From Hyphomicrobium facile (GTDB lineage Bacteria; Pseudomonadota; Alphaproteobacteria; Rhizobiales; Hyphomicrobiaceae), in the NCBI RefSeq assembly GCF_900116175.1, contig NZ_FPCH01000003.1, positions 186,001 through 250,000 on the forward strand: 64,000 nucleotides of DNA. The letters run 5' to 3'. Shown here piece after piece: positions 56,501-64,000 of the stretch (the stretch's first letter is position 1; every line of letters begins with the position of its first letter). The notes under the pieces were generated by a model. It searched no databases. It was not told the DNA's origin and saw only the letters and a program-made list of their open reading frames with translations. The position numbers were made by a program, and so were the translations under genes.

Positions 56501-57389
56501 CAATGAGCGTCAGCTGTGCCACCATCCAGACGCCGATCATCATACGGACGAGGCCGTGCCATAACGCGAGGCGCAGGAATGTCGTGAGGAAGATGACGAA
56601 GCTCGACGCCATCGCGGCTTCACCCGCCGCTCGATAGACGGCGTTATCCTCGGGCCGCAAGTTGAACAGCTTATGGAAGAAGCCGAAATCAACGCAGAGA
56701 TACGTGAGTACCGTCCAGGCGACGAGAGCCGCCGCGGGGAAGATCAATTTATGGTTGGCTGCGAAAATCGCGGTCAGGAAGATCGCGAGCAGGCCGGTCA
56801 GGCCGAGCATCGCACCGTTGAACAGCTGACGGTCGCGGCTCTTGATTTCGTAATCGATCGGCTGCCAGAGGTACATGCGCGCGTAGCGCTCGCCGGCAAG
56901 CTCGGCGACGTAGGTGATTGTCTGACCCGGCTCGAGCGTGATGCGGAACACGTCCGCCTTGTCGCTCTTGATGCGCTCGGGCACGAAGCCGACCGAAGGC
57001 GTGACGCTTTCAATGCGGCGGGCATCCAGATCGGGCCAGACCGTTCCCGAGCCGACAATCGTGTAGCGGTCGGCTGTCAGCAGCCGTTCGAGGGATTTGT
57101 CGGTTTTGTTGGTGAGCGCGAACACCATCCAGTTCGGGCTGGTGCCCGGCACGGAGGCTCTCACCGTCATGCGGCCTGTGACGCCGTCGGCGCCCGGGGC
57201 GGTTTCGACCTGAAGGCTGTCGCCGCGGCCTTCGTAAGCTTCACCGAGCGTCGTGATCTCGAGGCGATCCTGATCGCCTTGCACGGGAATAGGGGTCAGG
57301 GCTTCGGCTCGTCCAGCGAGCGCCACGAGGCACAACGCCAGAACGCCCAGCACGGACAGCCAGGATTTGCCGTATCGCCCCCAGTCCAT
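53535..57389 (-). CDS. Membrane GGDEF/EAL protein with PAS domain and proline-rich tail
   Basis: About 1284 residues. A signal peptide and a periplasmic sensor region (to about 185) are followed by about seven membrane segments (190-395). A PAS-like domain lies near 415-530 (VWEWNIRRDEIKVGPE). A GGDEF domain follows, with GGDQF near residue 614 and no upstream RxxD, so it is probably inactive. The EAL domain has EAQLRW near 741, VNVSGRQL, LEISESL, DDFGTGFSSL, TIKIN and AEGVE near 918; the Glu, Asn, Asp-Asp, Lys and QGY residues are kept, so c-di-GMP hydrolysis is plausible. The tail (965-1284) is Pro/Ala-rich. ATG 57389 has GGGAG upstream. Confidence 0.9.
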   Translation of the reverse strand: MDWGRYGKSWLSVLGVLALCLVALAGRAEALTPIPVQGDQDRLEITTLGEAYEGRGDSLQVETAPGADGVTGRMTVRASVPGTSPNWMVFALTNKTDKSLERLLTADRYTIVGSGTVWPDLDARRIESVTPSVGFVPERIKSDKADVFRITLEPGQTITYVAELAGERYARMYLWQPIDYEIKSRDRQLFNGAMLGLTGLLAIFLTAIFAANHKLIFPAAALVAWTVLTYLCVDFGFFHKLFNLRPEDNAVYRAAGEAAMASSFVIFLTTFLRLALWHGLVRMMIGVWMVAQLTLIAVAVIDPRLAATFARLSFLAIGGVGGLFTVFLAAKGQDRALSLVPTWLLFLVWIFATGMTLSGRMSGDVVVASLVAGLVLVVILMGFTVTQFAFRSGDTSYAGAPNELTVRSLALVASGSTVWEWNIRRDEIKVGPEVEVALSLMPGELSTKVDEFLKHVHPTDKERFRVTLMSAQERSGIRIKSDFRLRHADNSWRWFELEAASVPNSDGRTLRCVGLLRDVSDTKRAHERLLHDAVHCSLTGLPNRELFLDRLKTIMVRAKTDNTVKPAVIYIDIDKFKTVNASLGLVRGDSLLLTVARRLQRHLGPQDTVARVGGDQFALLFTGEREARNLPALAERVRRSLRAPIPLANQEIILTGSMGIALWDGTQGADGDLLRDAQIAMYRAKQGGTDRIEIFEPGMRRDRDLNSEVEADLARSIEKGQLKVLYQPIVYLPTKELAGFEAQLRWDHPKLGLVNPLAVISDTDDTELLIKLNSHLLLRAAKDVARWVLELPRSERPLFVTVNVSGRQLFRPESVQEIRHVLGRNIAPVGTMRLEISESLLMDNPEQAVEVLKLLRGSGVELTLDDFGTGFSSLAYLHRFPFDTIKINGELVRGSGTGDGAAIVRSMVALAHELTKTIAAEGVERADEAGFLRSIGCEYAQGYHFGEPIPDRAVSQLLKMVRRSERKLQPRGFFRPKPKSPSKEIAKKPARALPSPAQTPSPEEKTVDPARIAAAAKQAALPSGSVVRQRQKATPAPSPAPVNAKPRMNGAAPLATPMNGAHNGAPNGAANAPSDNRQRMNDAPAAPPISMPAPFPQAAHAKQQPPSQSRPLAAKGADAPHLGPPPPPAGLQPNPLQNGSPLPSIMQPPKDRAPERAPPNIVSPLANALARASAAPPPAPAATTPPLPTSPLAAPSIVPASLRSDTPTIVPPTSAPPPLPSNGAGFPSQPSTQPDFSTLPPSIAASLARLAGTPLPTGRTSGGPASPDATTSEQKAAPKVSSGA

Positions 57390-57403
57390 CCCCCCAGCTC
57401 CCA

Positions 57404-58012
57404 TCAGCGCCCCCGCTCCGATCCGCTGGGAACCGGCCCAACGGCAAGACGCGCGTACAGCAAGTGATCTTCCCACCGGCCATTGATCTTGAGGTAGGCG
57501 CGCGCGAGCCCTTCGCGCTGGAAGCCGGCAAATTCGAGAACACGCATGGATGCATAATTCGTCAGCATGATCGCCGCTTCGATGCGATGCAGCCGCAGAA
57601 CATTGAAGGCCATCGGCAGGATCATTCCGACGGCTTCGCGCATATGGCCACGGCCTGCGTAGTTCACGCCCATCCAGTAGCCGAGCGACGCCGTTTGCGC
57701 GGACCCGCGCCGGACGTTCGAGAGCGTTACGCCGCCGATCAAGGCGCCCGTCGCATTTTCAAAGATGAAATAGGGATACGAGATGTCGTTGTGCACGTCC
57801 TTCGCGTAGGCGCGCAGCCGGCGACGATACATGGCGCGTGAAAGATCGTCCTGCGCCCACGTCGGCTCCCAGGGCGTGAGGTGGGCTCGGCTTGCCGCCC
57901 GGAGCTCAGCCCATTCGGGGTAATCCGACGCCGCCGGCTGACGTAGCGTCAGCGCGGGGCCTTGTACGGTCTCGAAATCTTCATCAGGGCGGATGGAGCG
58001 AAGAAAAGCCAC
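57404..58012 (-). CDS. GNAT family N-acetyltransferase (RimJ/RimL-like)
   Basis: A 202-residue acetyltransferase. The acetyl-CoA pyrophosphate loop is NYAGRGHMREAV. LRLHRIEAAIMLTNYASMRVLEFAGFQREG matches the RimJ/RimL group, which modifies ribosomal protein N-termini and other amines (residues about 148-177). The substrate is not evident. It starts 6 bases after the M16 peptidase gene, and its stop codon overlaps an alternative ATG (57404) of the GGDEF/EAL gene. Confidence 0.9.
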   Translation of the reverse strand: MAFLRSIRPDEDFETVQGPALTLRQPAASDYPEWAELRAASRAHLTPWEPTWAQDDLSRAMYRRRLRAYAKDVHNDISYPYFIFENATGALIGGVTLSNVRRGSAQTASLGYWMGVNYAGRGHMREAVGMILPMAFNVLRLHRIEAAIMLTNYASMRVLEFAGFQREGLARAYLKINGRWEDHLLYARLAVGPVPSGSERGR

Positions 58013-58018
58013 GCTGTC

Positions 58019-59320
58019 TCACCTCGTCCCGTCGGCGGCAGCCATCCGCGTTTCGCGCGGCGTGAACCTTCCCGCGATGCGCGAGGCTTGGCCGCTGGAC
58101 TTTCGGCCCGAGCCGATAACCGCGACGGACGGCGCCTCTTCAGTCAAAGTTTGCGCGAACGTCTTGATGCGCTCGTGATCAACGGCATCGACTTCGCGGA
58201 TCAACTCGGCAACGGGGATGAGGCGCCCCTGCGAAAGCAACTGGCGCGCCATCTGTTCGGCGTTGACGGCAGAACTCTCAAGGGCCATCAGCAAGCCTGC
58301 CTTGAGCTGCGCCTTGGAGCGCTGAAGCTCGGCATCCGTCGGGCCGGTCTCGGCGATCTCTGTCAGCTGTTGGACGACGACGTCGGCGAGTTCGCCGACC
58401 ATCTCCGGTCCAGTCGCTGCGTGCACGGACAGCATTCCGGTATCCCTCAGTCCCCAAATCGACGAGTCGATCGAGTAGCAAAGGCCTCGATCCTCGCGAA
58501 TCTCCTGAAACAACCGCGACGACATCCCACCGCCGAACAACCCCGAGAACACCTGCGCCGTGTAGAACGCCGGGTCCAGATACGAGGGCGACGGCAACCC
58601 GATCAAAACATGGCTCTGCTCGAACGGTTTACTCGACGCCGCGAAGCCGCCCCGGTATTGCGCCGCTGAGTCGAGCCCCCGTGTCCTCTGAGTGAGCCCG
58701 CCGAATAGGGCCTCAACGTGGCGGACGATGTCTTTGTGCTGGACGGCGCCGGCAGCAGAAACCACAATCGTGTCAGGGATATAGTGCTCATCCAGATAGG
58801 ATCTGAGATCGGCCGCGGTAAAACGGCCGACGCTGGCCTTGGTGCCGAGTATGGGCCTGCCGATCGATTGGCCGGGAAATGCAACGCCCTGCATCAGGTC
58901 GAAGGCCATGTCGTCGGGGTTATCGTCGGACGCCGCAATCTCCTGCTGGATGACGATGCGCTCGCGGTCGAGGTCGTCGGTCGCGAATTTCGAATTGAGG
59001 AGAATATCGGCGATCAGGCCGAGCGCGACGGGCTCGTCGCCCTTCAGGACGCGCGCGAAATAGGCGGTGGTATCGAGGCCGGTCGATGCGTTGAGGTCGC
59101 CGCCGACGCTTTCGATCTCATCGGCGATCTGCCGCGCGGAGCGGGTTTTCGTGCCCTTGAACGCCATGTGCTCGAGGAAATGCGCGAGCCCATGCTGGTC
59201 TTCACGCTCGTGGCGCGCGCCGACCGCGACCCAGACGCCCAGCGAGACGGTTTCGAGAGAGGGCATCCGGTGCGTGACGATGCGCAGTCCGTTCGGCAGC
59301 GTGGTGAGGTCGGTCGCCAT
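58019..59320 (-). CDS. M16 family metallopeptidase (processing-peptidase type)
   Basis: A 433-residue zinc peptidase related to mitochondrial processing peptidase beta. The inverted zinc motif HxxEH is in HGLAHFLEHMAFKGTKTRS, with the downstream Glu in ERIVIQQEIAASDDNPDDMAF. The C-terminal half has the glycine-rich VFSGLFGGGMSSRLFQEIRE block. No signal peptide is visible. It lies 2 bases after thrC and 6 bases before the GNAT gene, the typical thrC-M16-GNAT order. Confidence 0.94.
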   Translation of the reverse strand: MATDLTTLPNGLRIVTHRMPSLETVSLGVWVAVGARHEREDQHGLAHFLEHMAFKGTKTRSARQIADEIESVGGDLNASTGLDTTAYFARVLKGDEPVALGLIADILLNSKFATDDLDRERIVIQQEIAASDDNPDDMAFDLMQGVAFPGQSIGRPILGTKASVGRFTAADLRSYLDEHYIPDTIVVSAAGAVQHKDIVRHVEALFGGLTQRTRGLDSAAQYRGGFAASSKPFEQSHVLIGLPSPSYLDPAFYTAQVFSGLFGGGMSSRLFQEIREDRGLCYSIDSSIWGLRDTGMLSVHAATGPEMVGELADVVVQQLTEIAETGPTDAELQRSKAQLKAGLLMALESSAVNAEQMARQLLSQGRLIPVAELIREVDAVDHERIKTFAQTLTEEAPSVAVIGSGRKSSGQASRIAGRFTPRETRMAAADGTR

Positions 59321-59322
59321 CC

Positions 59323-60717
59323 CTATACCCCCGACGCGACGCGGCTGTGGTGCAATACGAACTCTTGGATTGCACTCAAGCTGTTCGGCAAAACTTCGAA
59401 CCGTTCGTCGTCGGTCATAAGGTGCTCAAACCCTTGAGGCAGTGCAGGTCTCTTGCCTGTGATCGCCTCGATGGCATCGGGGAATTTCGCGGGGTGGGCC
59501 GTCGCGAGAACAACCGTTTCGCCGGCAGGCGCTTTTTCGGCCGCGAAGAGGGCGCAAGCCGTGTGCGGGTCGACGACATAACCCGTTTTCGTTGCGGTCG
59601 TGCGAATGGTGGCCGCCACATCAGTTTCGGACGCCGCAACGGCCGCGAAATCGGCCTTGAGCGCCGGCCAGAGGGCGCCGAGTTCAAAGCGCCGATTGGC
59701 CGCCAGCGAGCCCATCATGCTGCGGACGAGAGCCGCATCGCGGCCTGAGGCCTCGAAGAGATAGCGTTCGAAGTTCGAAGAGACCTGAATGTCCATCGAA
59801 GGCGACGTCGTCGGAACGACGCCTTTCATCGCGTAAACGCCCGTTTCCACTGCGCGCGGAAGGATATCGTTTTCGTTCGACGCGATGATGAGCTTGTCGA
59901 CGGGCAAGCCCATGCGCTTCGCCACATAACCCGCGAAGATATCGCCGAAATTTCCGGTCGGGACGGAGAAGGAAAGCGGGCCCTGCAGACCGGTCAAACG
60001 CGACGCTGCGTAGAAGTAGTACGTCACCTGCGCGACGATGCGCGCCCAGTTGATCGAGTTGACGCCGGACAGCTCGACCCGGTCGCGGAATGCGTGGTCG
60101 TTGAACATTCCTTTAACGAGCGCCTGGCAGTCGTCGAAGCTGCCTCGAACAGCGATGGCGTGAACGTTCTTTTCCTTCGGCGTCGTCATCATGCGCCGCT
60201 GCACATCGGAGACGCGGCCCTCGGGAAAGAGGATCACGACGTCGACGCGCGTTGAGGTCCTGAACGCCTCGATCGCGGCGCCGCCCGTGTCGCCGGACGT
60301 CGCGCCGACAATCGTCGCCCGCGCGTTGCGTTTGGTCAGCACGTGATCCATCAGCCGCGCCAGCAGCTGCATCGCGACGTCCTTGAACGCCAGCGTCGGA
60401 CCATGAAAGAGTTCGAGGATCGTCTGTCCGGGCCGCAACGGGTGGATCGGCGTAACCTCGGCGCTGTTGAACGTCGCATAGGCTTCCTCAGCCATGCGGG
60501 CGAGATCAGCGCGCGTTATGTCGTCTCCCACGAACGGGTGAATGACGTCGACGGCGATTGCCGCGAACGACTTTTTCGGAAATGACGCGATCGTGGCGGG
60601 TGCGAGGGTGGGCCAGCTTTCGGGAACGTAGAGACCGCCGTCTCGCGCGAGACCAGCGAGGAGGATGTCCTCGAAACCAAGCTTTTCGACTTCCCCGCGC
60701 GTTGAGATGTATTTCAA
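59323..60717 (-). CDS. thrC: Threonine synthase
   Basis: The PLP enzyme that converts O-phosphohomoserine to threonine. It has 464 residues. The cofactor lysine lies in FHGPTLAFKDVAMQLLARL. IVGATSGDTGGAAIEAF binds the PLP phosphate, and SVPTGNFGDIFAGYVAKRMG is a further block. The start is a TTG at 60717 (KYISTRGEVEKLGFED), matching homologues that begin at that residue. thrB is in the ispH operon at 49.9 kb. It is followed after 2 bases by the M16 peptidase gene. Confidence 0.96.
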   Translation of the reverse strand: MKYISTRGEVEKLGFEDILLAGLARDGGLYVPESWPTLAPATIASFPKKSFAAIAVDVIHPFVGDDITRADLARMAEEAYATFNSAEVTPIHPLRPGQTILELFHGPTLAFKDVAMQLLARLMDHVLTKRNARATIVGATSGDTGGAAIEAFRTSTRVDVVILFPEGRVSDVQRRMMTTPKEKNVHAIAVRGSFDDCQALVKGMFNDHAFRDRVELSGVNSINWARIVAQVTYYFYAASRLTGLQGPLSFSVPTGNFGDIFAGYVAKRMGLPVDKLIIASNENDILPRAVETGVYAMKGVVPTTSPSMDIQVSSNFERYLFEASGRDAALVRSMMGSLAANRRFELGALWPALKADFAAVAASETDVAATIRTTATKTGYVVDPHTACALFAAEKAPAGETVVLATAHPAKFPDAIEAITGKRPALPQGFEHLMTDDERFEVLPNSLSAIQEFVLHHSRVASGV

Positions 60718-60803
60718 ATCTGCTCTCTTTGCCTAATTCTGCCGGGCGAGCCTAGTTGGATGGGCGAAAGCGAACAGCCGAGCCCTGGTTCGCGCCGAAC
60801 GAA

Positions 60804-61598
60804 TCATTCTTTCTTTGGTTGTACTTCGTCGTTATTCGCACTCTCAAGTCGCTGCCGAGCGAAGATCGCAAACACGACAATCAGCGTCGCGGCGAGCCCA
60901 TACCATGTAACGACGTACTGGAGATGGTTGTTCGGCAGATTGATCTCGGTCGTGCCGCCTTTCGGCCAGCCGCCCGGATTTGCGGGTAGCGCATCGGCAT
61001 CGAGCGAGAATGGTGCGTAGGCCTGGCTCTTCTCGGCATTGAATTGCAGCGGCGTGGGCGGCCCTTGAGGTCCCCACTGCATGGCGTCGAGGTCGCGCCA
61101 ATACCAGTGGTTCCCCGCATAATCGTTGTCGGGGGCGAACGCCGCTTTGGCCTGGCCGAGGCGCACGAGGCCGGTGACAGTCACGGGGCCCGAGACCTGC
61201 CCTTCGGCACGCTTCGAGGGATCCTTCAGCGTGTCGGGGACCCAGCCGCGATTGACGAAAATGGGCGGCAAGCCGCCTTCCGGGACCAGCAACGTGTAGA
61301 CGTGCCAGCCCTGCGAGGCCGTTGTCGGGGCATAGAGATGGCGCTCGCGGCTGTGGTCGAAGGTGCCCGTGACGCGCATGTGCTTGTATTCGACGTCGCC
61401 GGATTTGACGTATTCCGACAGCACCGCGGGATAGGAAACCGGGTCGGCCTTTACCCGCTCGTCGATCTTTGAGATCAGCGAATCCTTCCAAGCCATCCGG
61501 TGCCATTGCCAGTTGCCGAGCCCTATGAGGACGGGCAGCATGGCGAGGGTCAGAATGGCCGGTACGATCAGACCTGCGGCGCGCCAGCGCGCGAACAT
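60804..61598 (-). CDS. SURF1 family cytochrome oxidase assembly protein
   Basis: About 264 residues. Two membrane helices, one at each end, flank a periplasmic domain. LGNWQWHRMAWKD and NHLQYVVTWYGLAATLIVVF are the two SURF1 boxes, and GTFDHSRERHLYAPTTASQG lies between them. It assists haem a insertion into cytochrome oxidase. The frame opens at a GTG (61604) overlapping the DUF983 stop; ATG 61598 has AAGGAG five bases before it. Confidence 0.92.
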   Translation of the reverse strand: MFARWRAAGLIVPAILTLAMLPVLIGLGNWQWHRMAWKDSLISKIDERVKADPVSYPAVLSEYVKSGDVEYKHMRVTGTFDHSRERHLYAPTTASQGWHVYTLLVPEGGLPPIFVNRGWVPDTLKDPSKRAEGQVSGPVTVTGLVRLGQAKAAFAPDNDYAGNHWYWRDLDAMQWGPQGPPTPLQFNAEKSQAYAPFSLDADALPANPGGWPKGGTTEINLPNNHLQYVVTWYGLAATLIVVFAIFARQRLESANNDEVQPKKE

Positions 61599-61600
61599 AG

Positions 61601-61975
61601 TCACTCCTTGGCGAGACGGCCTTCCTCGGCCTTATTCTTGAATTGCAGCGCGATCAGCGATGCCTTGAGGAAGCGGAGAAGAAAAACGGCGATGACCGGG
61701 GTGAGAATACCCCAGAGCAACACATGCATCCACCACGGCACGCCGAACTTGAATTCGGCGATGAGCGCGCCTCCGACGCAGAGAAACCCGAGAATGAAGA
61801 TGGCAAAAACTGCCGGTCCATCGCCCGTATCAACGAACTTGTAATCGAGACCGCAATCGTCGCAGCGGTCGCGCATGTTCAGGAGATTGACGAAGAGCTT
61901 GCCCTTGCGACACCGCGGGCACCGGCATGTCAGTCCGGTTACGAGCGGTGAAACGGGCCGGGTGGCAGTGACCAC
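61601..61975 (-). CDS. DUF983 family membrane protein
   Basis: About 124 residues. A zinc-ribbon-like pair of CxxC motifs (CRCPRCRKGKLF and CDDCG) is followed by two hydrophobic segments (AVFAIFILGFLCVGGALIAEF and VHVLLWGILTPVIAVFLL, approximately). The frame reaches a GTG at 62068, but that lies on the base of a strong hairpin; the GTG at 61975 (VTATRPVSPL) gives the family length. The function is unknown, but it almost always lies between ctaE and SURF1, so a role in oxidase assembly is likely. Confidence 0.85.
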   Translation of the reverse strand: MVTATRPVSPLVTGLTCRCPRCRKGKLFVNLLNMRDRCDDCGLDYKFVDTGDGPAVFAIFILGFLCVGGALIAEFKFGVPWWMHVLLWGILTPVIAVFLLRFLKASLIALQFKNKAEEGRLAKE

Positions 61976-62067
61976 AGCAATCTCGATTTCTGACGGCTCA
62001 AATTTGTGTAGAACCCTGGCGCGCCGGGCCCCGCAGTGCAACTCCGAATAGTGCCGCGCCTGAAACA

Positions 62068-62094
62068 CAAGAGGCGGCTGTGGGCCGCCTCTTG
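62068..62094 (-). terminator. Hairpin between ctaE and DUF983
   Basis: CAAGAGGCGGC (62068-62078) and GCCGCCTCTTG (62084-62094) form a perfect 11-bp stem around a 5-base loop. On the minus strand TGTTT follows, so a partial terminator or processing site downstream of ctaE is plausible. Confidence 0.7.
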
Positions 62095-62125
62095 GAAAGA
62101 TCGATTGGCTCGACGTGACGGCCTC

Positions 62126-63064
62126 TTATTCCGCGCCCGCCGGGATCGCGCCGGCGCCCCAAACGTAGATGCAGGCGAACAGGAACAGCCAGACGACGTC
62201 GACGAAGTGCCAGTACCAGGCAGCCGCCTCGAAGCCGAAATGCTGCTGCGGAGTGAATGCTCCGCGCATAGCCCGGATCAAGCAGACCGCAAGGAAGATC
62301 GTGCCGACGATGACATGGAAGCCATGGAAGCCGGTCGCCATGAAGAATGTCGCACCGTAGCTATGGCCAGGGAAGCTGAACGCAGCGTGGCTGTATTCAA
62401 GCGCCTGGAGAGCCGTGAACGACAGGCCGAGCAGAACCGTGAGGATCAGGCCGATGACGAGGCCACGACGGTCGTTCTTCAGAAGCGCGTGGTGCGCCCA
62501 GGTTACCGTGCAGCCCGAGGTCAACAGAATGAGCGTGTTGACGAGCGGGAGGCCCCAGGGGTCGAACGTGTGCTTGAAGTAGCCGGGAACGATGGCCGAG
62601 GTCGGATCGACGGCTGCCGGCGGCCAGTGGCCACCAAAAAGCTCGTCACGTGCGACCAAGCCGACGATCTGGCCTGGGTTGTTCATCAGTTCGTGAACGC
62701 CCGCCGGAAAAAGCGCGGCATCGAAATAAGCCCAGAACCAAGCGACGAAGAACATCACCTCCGAGGCGATGAACAGGATCATGCCGTAGCGGAGATGCAG
62801 CTGAACGACGGGTGTCTGGAATCCCTGATTGGCTTCACGGATGACATCGATCCACCACGCCCATGCAGCCGCCAAAACTGCGAACCCGCCGACCGCAAAG
62901 AGCCACGGCCCCTTGACGCCAAGGACGCCTTCGCCATCGACGTGCGTACGCATCCATGCGATGGCGCCGACCGCCATGATGAACGCAGCTACGGAGGCCG
63001 CAACCGGCCAAGGGCTCGGATTTACGAGATGATAGTCGTGGTGTTTTGCGTGCGTATCAGCCAT
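62126..63064 (-). CDS. ctaE: Cytochrome c oxidase subunit III
   Basis: 312 residues with seven membrane helices. Blocks include the N-terminal HHDYHLVNPSPWPVAAS, FFVAWFWAYFDAALFP, TLILLTSGCTVTWAHHALL, TGFHGFHVIVGTIFL and the C-terminal YWHFVDVVWLFLFACIYVWG. The gene follows ctaG by 126 bases, a conserved order. The rest of the aa3 oxidase genes lie beyond the window. Confidence 0.96.
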   Translation of the reverse strand: MADTHAKHHDYHLVNPSPWPVAASVAAFIMAVGAIAWMRTHVDGEGVLGVKGPWLFAVGGFAVLAAAWAWWIDVIREANQGFQTPVVQLHLRYGMILFIASEVMFFVAWFWAYFDAALFPAGVHELMNNPGQIVGLVARDELFGGHWPPAAVDPTSAIVPGYFKHTFDPWGLPLVNTLILLTSGCTVTWAHHALLKNDRRGLVIGLILTVLLGLSFTALQALEYSHAAFSFPGHSYGATFFMATGFHGFHVIVGTIFLAVCLIRAMRGAFTPQQHFGFEAAAWYWHFVDVVWLFLFACIYVWGAGAIPAGAE

Positions 63065-63190
63065 TTCCGTCTCCGTCCCCTTCAGGCTCTGGCCCGTTCT
63101 TGCTTGGATCGAAAGCTTGACGCGGCGGTGTTAACGCCCCGTCTCGTCCTTCGATCCTCTTTCGTGTTTTCTTCAGTCTGCATTTCGTCT

Positions 63191-63811
63191 TCAGCCCCCC
63201 GTCTTCGGCGGCGCGGGCGCAACCTCGGCTGTCGCCTTCGGGTGCTCGGCTGCGAAGAAGGAATACGACAGCGTGACCTCAGGCTGGAGTGCCGTGGAAC
63301 TGTCTTCGACCAGCTTCGGGTCGAGGAAGAAGGTCACCGGCATTTCCACACTCTGGTGCGGCTGCAGCGTCTGCTCCTTGAAGCAGAAGCATTCGATCTT
63401 GTTGAAGTACGAGCCAAACGCTTCGGGCGTGACGTTGAACGTCGCCTGCCCTGTCACCGGCTTGTCGGAATTGTTTGTTGCACGGAAGAAAGCCAGCGCC
63501 GTCTCGCCGATCTTCACTTCCATCTTTCGAACGTCCGGCTCGAAGGTCCAAGCAAGACCCGGCGCAATGTTTGAATCGAACCGCACCGTGATCGTGCGAT
63601 CGAGCACCTTACCGTCGTTGGCATCGGCGCGCTGCGTCGTGCCGCCGTATCCGGTCGCCTTGCAGAACATCGTGTAGAGCGTCGGCGAGGCCGCGGTTAT
63701 CGAGCCCATCACTGCGAGGGCTGCGAGGCAGCCATAAACAGCCCGCCGGTTCTGGCGAACGGTCTTTGCGGCGGCTTCGGCGTCCTGCTGTCCGAGTGGG
63801 TTCTGCGTCAT
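63191..63811 (-). CDS. ctaG: Cytochrome c oxidase assembly protein CtaG/Cox11
   Basis: 206 residues. A short cytoplasmic segment and one membrane helix (VYGCLAALAVMGSITAA) lead to a periplasmic copper-binding domain that delivers copper to the CuB site. The copper motif is IECFCFKEQTLQPHQS, with VTFFLDPKLVED after it. It follows the CoxF-like frame by 3 bases. AAGGAAC lies about ten bases before the ATG, within that frame. Confidence 0.94.
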   Translation of the reverse strand: MTQNPLGQQDAEAAAKTVRQNRRAVYGCLAALAVMGSITAASPTLYTMFCKATGYGGTTQRADANDGKVLDRTITVRFDSNIAPGLAWTFEPDVRKMEVKIGETALAFFRATNNSDKPVTGQATFNVTPEAFGSYFNKIECFCFKEQTLQPHQSVEMPVTFFLDPKLVEDSSTALQPEVTLSYSFFAAEHPKATAEVAPAPPKTGG

Positions 63812-63814
63812 GCC

Positions 63815-63979
63815 TTAGAACGTTCCTTTTGCGACGTTGCCGCCGAGGTGAACAAACGTTGCGACGTAGAAGGCTATAACCATAAAGCCGAGCGTCAGCG
63901 CGATCGCGATCGAGCGCCGGCGGCGGACCTTCTCAGCGGCCGGATCAAGGCGTTGGGGAATTTTGGGATCGTCGGTCAA
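63815..63979 (-). CDS. CoxF-like small cytochrome oxidase cluster protein
   Basis: A 54-codon frame too short for routine calling. It starts TTG at 63979 (TDDPKIPQRLDPAAEKV) with GAGG six bases upstream, and ends 3 bases before ctaG. A basic stretch (KVRRRRS) precedes one membrane helix (IAIALTLGFMVIAFYVATFV), the layout of the small CoxF-like proteins just upstream of ctaG in many Rhizobiales. The frame remains open to the window edge, so an earlier start cannot be excluded. Confidence 0.75.
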   Translation of the reverse strand: MTDDPKIPQRLDPAAEKVRRRRSIAIALTLGFMVIAFYVATFVHLGGNVAKGTF

Positions 63980-64000
63980 AGGAGCCTCACGCAAAAAAAC

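Noticed and set aside
62036-63574. 512-aa plus-strand frame
   Set aside because: Antisense across ctaE and ctaG; no motif or start signal.

Overview
This is a GC-rich alphaproteobacterial chromosome segment with gene order typical of Hyphomicrobiales. Supporting signs are a CcrM-type GANTC methyltransferase beside rnhB, an F0 ATP synthase operon with separate b and b' subunits, an Hda/AI-2E/CDP-alcohol transferase/DUF2066/purM cluster, a coxIII-CtaG-SURF1 cytochrome oxidase block and a lanthanide-type XoxF dehydrogenase. XoxF suggests a methylotroph such as Hyphomicrobium or a relative; the genus is inference. No rRNA, tRNA, insertion sequence, prophage or CRISPR array was seen.

Layout. 1-5.3 kb (minus): 5' part of polyphosphate kinase, hdaA, an AI-2E transporter, a CDP-alcohol phosphatidyltransferase and a DUF2066 protein, divergent from purM. 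6.7-11.7 kb: accessory block between purM and purN, holding xoxF, an 85-aa orphan and two glycosyltransferases. 12.8-15.3 kb: a cytochrome P450, a small orphan gene and a DinB-family gene broken by a frameshift. 15.4-20.3 kb: ndk, a GYF-domain membrane protein, DUF3147, an ABC-F ATPase and a small membrane protein ending at a strong terminator. 20.4-26.2 kb (minus): glycyl-tRNA synthetase (glyQ and glyS with a small membrane gene between), an S49 peptidase, a TrmN6-like methyltransferase and DUF2007.

26.3-32.1 kb: polyprenyl diphosphate synthase, ispE, a TPR protein and ETF-ubiquinone oxidoreductase. 32.2-37.6 kb: uracil-DNA glycosylase, moaB, a GT2 glycosyltransferase, a PA0069-type radical SAM protein, rnhB and ccrM. 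37.6-44.6 kb: mutY, a DUF721/DciA-like gene, two DsbA-like genes and smc. 44.7-47.9 kb: a small membrane protein and the atpI-B-E-b'-b operon with a recognisable sigma70 promoter and a terminator. 48-53.5 kb: a lipoprotein, ispH-thrB-rnhA, a peroxiredoxin, a DsbD-alpha-like protein and YqgE/AlgH. 53.5-64 kb (minus): ctaG-ctaE-DUF983-SURF1-thrC-M16 peptidase-GNAT-GGDEF/EAL, with a 54-codon CoxF-like reading frame at the window edge.

Most of the window is housekeeping: isoprenoid and quinone precursors (ispH, ispE, polyprenyl synthase), respiration (ETF-QO, cox assembly, F0), purine and threonine synthesis, and genome maintenance. I did not find a clearly new multi-gene system. The best second-look items are the purM/purN accessory block, the orphan XoxF, the long GGDEF/EAL protein with a degenerate GGDEF site and proline-rich tail, the frameshifted DinB gene, the paired DnaA-box-like motifs and several small orphan genes with strong ribosome binding sites.
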